Of a stretch of DNA of 41,218 bases, positions 35,499 through 41,218 are shown piece by piece. The DNA is from an uncultured Ruminococcus sp. Lineage in GTDB: Bacteria; Bacillota; Clostridia; Oscillospirales; Acutalibacteraceae. The stretch is from assembly GCA_902802985.1 (NCBI GenBank), contig CADCOE010000062.1, positions 1 through 41,218 of the forward strand, written 5' to 3'. Position numbers and translations under genes: made by a program. Every line of letters starts with the position of its first letter. Positions within the stretch are counted from its first letter, which is position 1. The notes beneath the pieces were generated by a model, which did not search any database, was not told where the DNA came from, and saw only the letters and a list, made by a program, of their open reading frames with translations.

Positions 35499-36788
35499 TC
35501 ATTTTTTGATTTTACTTTTGTATTTTTTTTCGTGTTTTTTCAAATGCTTTTCCAGAGCAGACAAATCAATCGGATCGGAATGTTTTTTAAATCTTTTGTC
35601 GTCCTTTTGAGGAACTTCGACAACGATCTCATATTTTTCCGGAGGTATCTGACGTTCCTGGATCTTGGTGTACACAAAACGCTTGACCAAGGTATAAAAG
35701 ACAGATGTGACAGGACCACATACCAACAAGCCGATTAATCCAAAAAAGCTGGCAAACAGCGTAATGGCAGATACCATAATGAGCGGCGGAAGTCCCATAT
35801 TGGAACCAACCACTCTCGGGAAAATAAAATTCCCCTCTATCTGCTGCAAACATATCATAAATACAACAAACCACAACGCCTGCATCGGGTCAGTCGTTAA
35901 CAAAAACAAAGCACCGATCACGATACCGATACCAACGCCGAACATTGGTATCCACGAAAGAATAGCGATCAGCACCCCCACTAGTGCCGCATATGGAAAA
36001 CCAAAAATAGTCATTCCCAATGCAGTCAGGCTGCCGATAATAATACACTCCGTCATCTGACCGGTAATGCTGTTATAAAACGACTGATTAGCAAGATGTC
36101 CCAACTCGACAATAAAATCAGCAGCTTTCATCGGGAAAATAGAATAGACCAGTTTTTTGAGGTCAGAGGAAAGCTTTTCCTTTCTCATCAGGGTATAGAT
36201 CGATATGACGACCCCAAGAAAAATATTGACTGCTGTGCTGACAATGGATGTAATGACCGTCATTGCTGAAGACACCATATTTCCTGCGTTATCTTGCAGA
36301 AAATTGATTGCAAAATTGGTTATGGAGGACCAATCAATAATATCCATATCCAAAATCTGCTGTACGAACTCACTTTCTTCTCCGATTTTAACCGTTTGTT
36401 CCTGAACGCTCTGCACAAAACCGGGAATAGATTCTGCGATCATTGCCAGACTATTCACAATTTCGGGAATAATAATCGTTAGAAATACGCTGATGATAGT
36501 GATAAAAATTCCGATGGATAGAGCAATCGCAATCGGCCGTCTTGCCTTCTCCTTAAATTTGCCTACAGGCTGACCGTCTTTGGAACGAAACAATACCTTC
36601 TCTATTGCCTTGAGCGGGACATTGAGAAAAAATGTACAGCATCCTGCAATAATAAAAGGGGTAAGCACTCCCAGCAGCCACGTCAGAAACGAAAAAACAA
36701 TATCCAGATGCTGAAAGCCCAGAAAGACAAGAATAACACAGACACACAGAAAAAATATTTTTAACATTGTACTTTTGTTCAGTTCCAT
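35499..36788 (-). CDS. AI-2E family transporter (PerM/YdiK type)
   Basis: Polytopic membrane protein of 429 residues with about eight helices. Family features are the N-terminal helix pair, a long extracytoplasmic-type segment (about 75-150), GFPYAALVGVLIAILSWIP, and the C-terminal QIEGNFIFPRVVGSNMGLPP stretch. Members transport diverse solutes (autoinducer-2 in TqsA, sodium/proton in others), so the substrate is unknown. The C-terminus is a lysine-rich cytoplasmic tail (KKHEKKYKSKIKK), and GGGGAG lies 8 nt before the ATG. Stands alone, divergent from the VanY-like gene. Confidence 0.9.
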   Translation of the reverse strand: MELNKSTMLKIFFLCVCVILVFLGFQHLDIVFSFLTWLLGVLTPFIIAGCCTFFLNVPLKAIEKVLFRSKDGQPVGKFKEKARRPIAIALSIGIFITIISVFLTIIIPEIVNSLAMIAESIPGFVQSVQEQTVKIGEESEFVQQILDMDIIDWSSITNFAINFLQDNAGNMVSSAMTVITSIVSTAVNIFLGVVISIYTLMRKEKLSSDLKKLVYSIFPMKAADFIVELGHLANQSFYNSITGQMTECIIIGSLTALGMTIFGFPYAALVGVLIAILSWIPMFGVGIGIVIGALFLLTTDPMQALWFVVFMICLQQIEGNFIFPRVVGSNMGLPPLIMVSAITLFASFFGLIGLLVCGPVTSVFYTLVKRFVYTKIQERQIPPEKYEIVVEVPQKDDKRFKKHSDPIDLSALEKHLKKHEKKYKSKIKK

Positions 36789-36983
36789 TGATCTACTCCC
36801 CTGACAAAAATAAAATAGGACGTTCCTTGAACTTGTTTATAATATTATAGTCTAATTGCAGGCAAAAAGCAAACATTATTGGAATTTTAATGATATTATC
36901 AATGAATATTCTTCGCTGCTCGACAAATAAAATATGTTTTCTGGATAATTACAAGATTTACAGAAAAATTAATAAAATGACAC

Positions 36984-37013
36984 TTGCAGTTTATAACATA
37001 GGTATGTTATCAT
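36984..37013 (+). promoter_or_regulatory. Possible promoter of the VanY-like gene
   Basis: TTGCAG (36984-36989), 18-nt spacer, TATCAT (37008-37013). Transcription would start near 37020, about 13 nt before the AAAAGGGTG ribosome site. Confidence 0.45.
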
Positions 37014-37037
37014 CAACTCAAGACAAATGATAAAAGG

Positions 37038-37871
37038 GTGATTACTATCAAAAAGAATGATATTATCTCCGTTAAATCCACATTGAGTAAAAAGGATTAC
37101 GGTAAAAAAGTAAAACGTCCTCCCCACAGTGATATTAAAGTGAAGTCCAACAATATGCATTCCTTAAAACTGGCTTTAATCATTATTCCCATTGTGATGG
37201 TGGTTATGATTGCCGCTGTTCTGTTTTTCGGCATCCGGGAGTTTTTTTCTCATATTGATCAAAACAACCATTACGAAAATGCTCTGCAAACCTCCACCTA
37301 CAGCGATACCGACGCCGAAAAGCTGCTGACCATTGTTTCACCGAGCAACGCATTGCCTTCCGGTTATAAACTGAATTTGGTTGATTTTGAAAATATTCGT
37401 ATTGACGCCATTGTATCCGACAGTTTAAGAGCATTGATGGAAGATGCCCAAAAATCCGATCTCTCTCTTCAAATGCAGAGCGGATATATTTCCACTGAGG
37501 AACAAAACGAACTGTACAATTTAGAAGTACAACGCTTGATGGATGAAAAAAATGATACCCGTGCCAAAGCCCAGGACGAAGCCGCTTTGACAGTACCAAA
37601 AGGTAATCACGCCGAACAGCAGACGGGATTGGCTGTCGCATTTGCTTCAAAGCATACTGCCCGATTTGAACAAAGCGGTGAATATCGCTGGCTTCTCAAA
37701 AATGCCTATAAATACGGTTTCGTTCTACGCTATCCCGAAGGACAGGAAGATCAGACCGAAATGCCCTATAATCCAAGTTTGTTCCGTTATGTTGGCAAAG
37801 AAAACGCTCAAAAGATGACCACACTCAATTTCTGTCTGGATCGCTATGTAGTATATCTCAATGCAAGATAA
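37038..37871 (+). CDS. VanY-family (M15B) protein lacking zinc ligands, probable pseudoenzyme
   Basis: Single-pass membrane protein of up to 277 residues, helix about 42-68, with the M15B D-Ala-D-Ala carboxypeptidase fold outside. Scaffold motifs remain: MQSGYISTEEQNELY, AEQQTGLAV, WLLKNAYKYGFVLRYPEG and FRYVG. All three zinc ligands are changed: SEHQTG is AEQQTG (Gln codon 37617), AVD is AVA (Ala codon 37638), and the EPWH motif reads NPSL (Leu codon 37779), so it should not cut peptide stems. The start is unclear. GTG at 37038 overlaps the ribosome site AAAAGGGTG; the best-spaced codon is ATC at 37047. The frame is otherwise intact, so it may be a retained binding or regulatory protein. Confidence 0.85.
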   Translation: MITIKKNDIISVKSTLSKKDYGKKVKRPPHSDIKVKSNNMHSLKLALIIIPIVMVVMIAAVLFFGIREFFSHIDQNNHYENALQTSTYSDTDAEKLLTIVSPSNALPSGYKLNLVDFENIRIDAIVSDSLRALMEDAQKSDLSLQMQSGYISTEEQNELYNLEVQRLMDEKNDTRAKAQDEAALTVPKGNHAEQQTGLAVAFASKHTARFEQSGEYRWLLKNAYKYGFVLRYPEGQEDQTEMPYNPSLFRYVGKENAQKMTTLNFCLDRYVVYLNAR

Positions 37872-37873
37872 CC

Positions 37874-37919
37874 AAAAAGGTACTCTAATGAATGTCGAAG
37901 TTCATTAAAGTACCTTTGA
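37874..37919. terminator. Bidirectional terminator between VanY-like and cyclophilin genes
   Basis: A 17-bp stem with one mismatch (AAAGGTACTCTAATGAA with TTCATTAAAGTACCTTT), 8-base loop, and T-rich flanks on both strands. Sits between convergent genes. Confidence 0.9.
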
Positions 37920-37924
37920 TTTTA

Positions 37925-38446
37925 TTATACTTTTTCCGGTTCGGGATAAGAAACGCCAAAGGTTTCCACCGTCATCGTCTTGATCACCTGAGGATCCAAC
38001 GGCTTATCAGAAAAATCCGTATCACATTCTGCGATCGCATTGACAATGTCCATTCCTTCGATCACTTTGCCGAAAGCGGCGTACTGACCGTCAAGATGAG
38101 GCGCCGGTTTATGCATAATAAAGAACTGTGAGCCGGCTGAATCGGGGATCATCGTACGTGCCATTGACAAAACGCCCTCAGTATGTCTGAGATCATTCGC
38201 AAAACCATTTTGTGAAAACTCCCCTTTAATATGATACCCCGGTCCACCTGTGCCGGTTCCTTCGGGGCAGCCGCCCTGCAGCATAAAATTGTAGATCACT
38301 CTGTGAAAAGTCAATCCGTCATAAAAATTCTTATTGATAAGGCTAATAAAATTGTTTACCGTATTGGGTGCGATCTCGGGATAAAGTTCTGCCTTGATCA
38401 CATCACCATTTGCCATTGTCATCGTAACGATAGGATTTTGTGCCAT
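37925..38446 (-). CDS. Peptidyl-prolyl cis-trans isomerase, cyclophilin type
   Basis: Cyclophilin of 173 residues that speeds proline cis-trans isomerisation in protein folding. Motifs are FISLINKNFYDGLTFHRVI, MLQGGCPEGTGTGGPGY, SMARTMIPDSAGSQFFIM and GKVIEGMDIVNAI. There is no signal peptide, so it is cytoplasmic. GAGAGG lies 8 nt before the ATG. Single-gene unit with promoter at 38499-38527. Confidence 0.95.
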   Translation of the reverse strand: MAQNPIVTMTMANGDVIKAELYPEIAPNTVNNFISLINKNFYDGLTFHRVIYNFMLQGGCPEGTGTGGPGYHIKGEFSQNGFANDLRHTEGVLSMARTMIPDSAGSQFFIMHKPAPHLDGQYAAFGKVIEGMDIVNAIAECDTDFSDKPLDPQVIKTMTVETFGVSYPEPEKV

Positions 38447-38498
38447 AATATCGTCCTCTCTATGTTTAAATTAAGACAGCATCTGCCACCTTCTTTAT

Positions 38499-38527
38499 AT
38501 ATTACCTTATTCACCCAAAATAATCAA
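38499..38527 (-). promoter_or_regulatory. Promoter of the cyclophilin gene
   Basis: TTGATT (38522-38527), 17-nt spacer, TAATAT (38499-38504) on the minus strand; leader about 45 nt. Confidence 0.5.
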
Positions 38528-38535
38528 GCCTTTCC

Positions 38536-38562
38536 GAATGACAAATCAAGCGGATGTCATTC
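38536..38562 (-). terminator. Possible terminator after azlD
   Basis: Perfect 8-bp stem GAATGACA/TGTCATTC with an 11-base loop, 20 nt after the azlD stop; no proper T-run follows, so it is weak or only partly effective. Confidence 0.35.
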
Positions 38563-38581
38563 TGTTTTCTCATTTTGCGGT

Positions 38582-38884
38582 TCACGGTATCAAGCATCCC
38601 GTCAGAAATGCTGAACCGGATGCCGCTAATGCCACCACGATAAGAGGCATCTGAACGTAAGCAAGCACCAAGGCAGTAATGGTGCCGACAACTGCGGTTA
38701 GGATATTTCCTGTACTGTAAAAGATAGCCGGTATAGTCATCGCACTTAGAACAGCATACGGGACATAATATAAGAAGCTCCTCAAAAAAACAGACTTAAT
38801 CTTTTTTCTGAAAAAGGCAAATGGGATCACTCTGATCAAATAAGTAACACCTGCCATTACCAGAATATATAAAGCGATACTCAT
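38582..38884 (-). CDS. azlD: AzlD-family branched-chain amino acid export subunit
   Basis: Small membrane protein of 100 residues with about four helices, partner of AzlC. Family features are TYLIRVIPFAFF near the N-terminus, FLYYVPYAVLSAMTIPA and ALVLAYVQMPLIVVALAAS. The ATG at 38884 overlaps the azlC stop (ATGA), and GGAGG lies a few bases upstream inside azlC. A longer frame back to 38992 only reads through azlC sequence and is rejected. The pair exports branched-chain or related amino acids in characterised relatives. Confidence 0.93.
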   Translation of the reverse strand: MSIALYILVMAGVTYLIRVIPFAFFRKKIKSVFLRSFLYYVPYAVLSAMTIPAIFYSTGNILTAVVGTITALVLAYVQMPLIVVALAASGSAFLTGCLIP

Positions 38885-39594
38885 TCTTCCTCCTCCTTTC
38901 GGGGAAACAGAACAGCACCCAGCACCGCAGCTGCCACTGCACACAGTATCACAGCAAATCCACCCGATAAAGTCGGCACCCAATAGTGACACATAACACT
39001 CAATACGGATGTAATGACCACTACAAATAAAATACTTTTTTCTTTCGAAGCAGGCGGGACAACGATCGCAATAAACATTCCGTACAGTAAAATACCCAAA
39101 GCAGCCGTCACCGAAGCAGGCAGCAATTCACCTGCCGCCGCTCCCAAAAAAGTTCCCGATACCCAACCGCTCATAGACACCAAAACGGTACCGTACATAT
39201 ATCGTGGTCTAAGGGTACTATTTTTGGTAGAGCAAACAGCAAAAATTTCATCCGTTATTCCATAAGCCGCCAACAAACGGTGTGGCAGTGTAAAACTTTG
39301 ATCCAGTTTTTGAGAAAGTGACAGGGACATCAATGCGTATCTGATATTGATTACCAGCTGCACCAGTGCCATTTCAAGAAGTGTTCCTCCTGAAGCGATC
39401 ACCGTCACTCCCTGTGCCTGACCTGCCGAAGTCAAGTTGGTCAGTGAAATAATGAATGCATCAAAAACAGTCAGTCCTGAGCCGACCGCCATAATGCCAA
39501 ACCCAAAAGATACCGAAAGATAACCCAGTCCGACAGGAATACCGTCCCATAATCCACAGAGAAAATCCGATTTTACTTCTTTATTTTTTTTCAT
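38881..39594 (-). CDS. azlC: AzlC-family branched-chain amino acid exporter
   Basis: Membrane protein of 237 residues with the AzlC pattern: FLCGLWDGIPVGLGYLSVSFG at the N-terminus, SLTNLTSAGQAQGV, NIRYALMSLSLSQKL and HRLLAAYGITDEIFAV. It forms a two-component amino-acid exporter with the overlapping azlD. GGGAG lies before the ATG. The end is a Glu-run coded by the ribosome site of azlD. It lies 106 nt after the dockerin gene on the same strand. Confidence 0.94.
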   Translation of the reverse strand: MKKNKEVKSDFLCGLWDGIPVGLGYLSVSFGFGIMAVGSGLTVFDAFIISLTNLTSAGQAQGVTVIASGGTLLEMALVQLVINIRYALMSLSLSQKLDQSFTLPHRLLAAYGITDEIFAVCSTKNSTLRPRYMYGTVLVSMSGWVSGTFLGAAAGELLPASVTAALGILLYGMFIAIVVPPASKEKSILFVVVITSVLSVMCHYWVPTLSGGFAVILCAVAAAVLGAVLFPRKEEEE

Positions 39595-39700
39595 TTTCCA
39601 ATCTCCCGAACGATGGTATTACGCAATTTATGCAAGGATCTTATTTAACCCACCAGAACATTATATCCCAAATAACAGGAAATGGAAAGTCCCCACCATA

Positions 39701-41056
39701 TTATTTCACAATTTTGCGGCGATATTTTTTGATCTGCATCATATACCAAATATCACAAGAGGTGATTTGACCATCAAAATTCATATCCAACGCAGCAAAA
39801 TGAACCTCATCACAACTTTTACTGCCCAGCAGGATGTCCATTCCTTCCCTCGTATCCAATGTGTTAATATTACCTTCTCCCGTCAGATCACCAAAAATCA
39901 CGGTTTGATAGTTTTCAGATTGTCCATTCCCACTAAATGTCACCGTCCATCCTGTTCCGATTTGTCCTTGCGTCACCATTTGCTGATGGTGGTTGGTAAA
40001 GGAAACGGCATTACTGCCATAAGAAAGGTGGTTTCTAAGCTGTGCGACCGTCGTTCCGGGAGGAATGTTCATTATCATTCCGTTTTCCAACCGGTATGTA
40101 TCACTGCTGATGTCATAATTTTCGCTGGAACCGTCATCCGCCTTTTCTTCGTGTTCTGTTTTCAGGGGAGAAAAATCTGCTGCCGATACCAAAAAAACAT
40201 TATTGTTGCTGAGAACACCAAGTCGATTACCGGAAGCACAAATCCGATCAATATTTTTCCCCAATACATATTCAGCCAAAACATTGCTGCTGCTGTCCAA
40301 CTGCTGAATTTTGACACCGTTTGCTACATAGACAGTACCATCAATGACCGCCGCACAACTATTATGTGTATCCGTTATTTTTGAAAATCCGTATGCATCA
40401 TCAAATTCAAAAACGCACCCCATACTATCTGTGCTGAAATCTTTGTTGAAATTAAGCGGTGCCACAGGAACATCACAATCTATAACATATCCATCCGATA
40501 TATTGACCACCCCGTCCGAACATACCGCATAGGGTTTTCCGCTAACCCATCCAAGAAACAACTGTGAAATATCACTGCCTGCATCAAGTCGATTGATCAC
40601 GTCACCATATTGGTTATAGGTAATGATAACAGACGGGGTACTGCTGTCAACAGCATATATTTTATCGGAAGAATCTGACACAAGGCAGTTGTTTTTTAAG
40701 CTAATATCTTCGAGAATACTGTTGCGGATACTGCCGTTGGTATATTTTAATATATTCACATATCTGTCGTCTATATTGTAAATCAAAATCTCTTTACCTG
40801 AGCCGCACAAATCCGACATCCCCATTTTTTCGTGTGAAAGTGTAGTGATATTGCCATCTTCTTTTATTTCGTAAAGATAAAATTCAGAGATATTATTTTG
40901 CAGCATATAAAATTTCTTGTCCCTGTCAGAAATCAGATGATATTCAAATTCAACGGCACTATACTGCGGAAGGGACGATGTCGTGAACCCTATTATCATT
41001 GCCATCAACACAGATAAATATTTTATCCACCGATGAAATTTTGTGTTTACCAGCAT
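39701..41056 (-). CDS. Secreted dockerin-containing protein with unrecognised body
   Basis: Exported protein of 451 residues ending in a type I dockerin. A signal peptide (about 1-28, SVLMAMIIGF core) is followed by about 290 residues of short beta-strand repeats, possibly a propeller, with no family I know. A small beta domain comes next (NIPPGTTVAQLRNHL through IGTGWTVTF), which commonly precedes dockerins in Clostridia. The dockerin is the last 62 residues: calcium loops DLTGEGNINTLD and DMNFDGQITSCD, each with helix. Dockerins plug into cohesins of a scaffold, so this protein may be an amylosome or other complex member with no recognised enzyme. The frame is open to TTG 41086, but GAAAGG lies 9 nt before ATG 41056, which is preferred. 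Confidence 0.88.
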   Translation of the reverse strand: MLVNTKFHRWIKYLSVLMAMIIGFTTSSLPQYSAVEFEYHLISDRDKKFYMLQNNISEFYLYEIKEDGNITTLSHEKMGMSDLCGSGKEILIYNIDDRYVNILKYTNGSIRNSILEDISLKNNCLVSDSSDKIYAVDSSTPSVIITYNQYGDVINRLDAGSDISQLFLGWVSGKPYAVCSDGVVNISDGYVIDCDVPVAPLNFNKDFSTDSMGCVFEFDDAYGFSKITDTHNSCAAVIDGTVYVANGVKIQQLDSSSNVLAEYVLGKNIDRICASGNRLGVLSNNNVFLVSAADFSPLKTEHEEKADDGSSENYDISSDTYRLENGMIMNIPPGTTVAQLRNHLSYGSNAVSFTNHHQQMVTQGQIGTGWTVTFSGNGQSENYQTVIFGDLTGEGNINTLDTREGMDILLGSKSCDEVHFAALDMNFDGQITSCDIWYMMQIKKYRRKIVK

Positions 41057-41094
41057 TACCATTTTCCTTTCCATTGGATTGGACAATCTACATT

Positions 41095-41128
41095 TTATAA
41101 CATTTTACAACTTATAACATTTTACAAC
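41095..41128. repeat. Exact tandem repeat of 17 bases, two copies
   Basis: TTATAACATTTTACAAC occurs twice in direct succession (41095-41111 and 41112-41128), between the dockerin gene and the TnpB-like fragment. On the minus strand it supplies TTGTAA and TATAA elements that could act as a promoter, or it may be part of the insertion-sequence end. Confidence 0.8.
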
Positions 41129-41140
41129 ATTTTTCGTGAA

Positions 41141-41218
41141 CTACCCATTGTCTAAAGCCAATGGGCTTCCTGCTTCATCGTCCTCGTAACCTACTAACTC
41201 CACAGGCGTAAAATCGGG
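41141..41218 (-). CDS. C-terminal fragment of a TnpB-like (IS200/IS605 family) protein
   Basis: The last 25 codons of a minus-strand frame that enters from the right edge, ending at TAG (41141-41143). The visible peptide has TPVELVG and EAGSPLALDNG, which I associate with the C-termini of IS200/IS605 TnpB proteins, RNA-guided nucleases of transposons. A 7-bp hairpin (CCCATTG 41144-41150 with CAATGGG 41159-41165) overlaps the end of the frame, as in TnpB guide-RNA regions. Only 78 bases are visible, so this is recognition from a short tail and could be wrong. Confidence 0.5.
   Translation of the reverse strand, partial: PDFTPVELVGYEDDEAGSPLALDNG

Noticed and set aside
38885..38992. Longer azlD start at 38992
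   Set aside because: Would overlap azlC by over 100 bases with a Cys/Gly-rich lead; ATG 38884 has a ribosome site and the ATGA overlap typical of the pair.

Overview
The window looks like chromosome of a Gram-positive, starch-degrading gut Clostridium-class bacterium, most plausibly Ruminococcus bromii or a close relative. This is inferred from gene content; no database was consulted. The signs are a moderately AT-rich sequence, strong AGGAGG-type ribosome sites, a GlgC/GlgD pair, secreted GH13 enzymes carrying CBM26, MucBP and a probable CBM74 module, and a dockerin protein (dockerins attach proteins to cohesin scaffolds such as the amylosome). No rRNA, tRNA or CRISPR array was seen.

Layout. 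(1) 1-7008, minus: two tandem GH13 amylases. The upstream-transcribed one (4675-7008) is membrane anchored. The other (4128 down past the left edge) is a giant enzyme with CBM26 and a probable CBM74 and is cut by the window. (2) 7321-12097, minus: a tight five-gene cell-surface polymer operon (ABC permease, ABC ATPase, GT4 glycosyltransferase, Big_2 membrane protein, TarI/IspD cytidylyltransferase). It is divergent from (3) 12334-14973, plus: a polyprenyl-phosphate sugar-phosphate transferase and an EpsG-like polymerase. (4) 15140-17210, plus: a probably very highly expressed small surface protein and a TraB/GumN lipoprotein. (5) 17363-23340, minus: the glycogen operon glgB-glgC-glgD-glgA. (6) 23680-26016, minus: an NlpC/P60 hydrolase with acidic Ser/Glu repeats, four peptidoglycan-binding repeats and a membrane anchor. 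(7) 26421-31944, plus: ddl, murI, a DUF1934 gene, argS, a degenerate homocysteine methyltransferase-like gene and a small membrane protein. (8) 32095-35262, minus: a surface type I pullulanase. (9) 35499-39594: an AI-2E family membrane protein, a VanY-like protein lacking its zinc ligands, cyclophilin and the AzlC/AzlD amino-acid exporter. (10) 39701-41218, minus: a secreted dockerin protein and, at the right edge, what appears to be the last 25 codons of a TnpB-like gene.

How it fits together. Extracellular amylases and pullulanase cut alpha-1,4 and alpha-1,6 bonds of starch at the cell surface. Imported glucose can be stored by GlgC/GlgD (ADP-glucose), GlgA (chain elongation) and GlgB (branching). 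The envelope genes (polymer export, D-amino acid supply, wall hydrolases) build the surface on which these enzymes sit.

Most interesting points: the GH13-CBM26-CBM74 giant amylase beside a membrane-tethered paralogue; a dockerin protein with an unrecognised body next to a probable insertion-sequence end; a VanY-family protein that lost every zinc ligand and has no normal start codon; a branching enzyme with a histone-H1-like lysine-rich tail; a palindromic site over the pullulanase promoter; and an ABC-exporter/EpsG polymer locus with a Big_2 protein inside the export operon.
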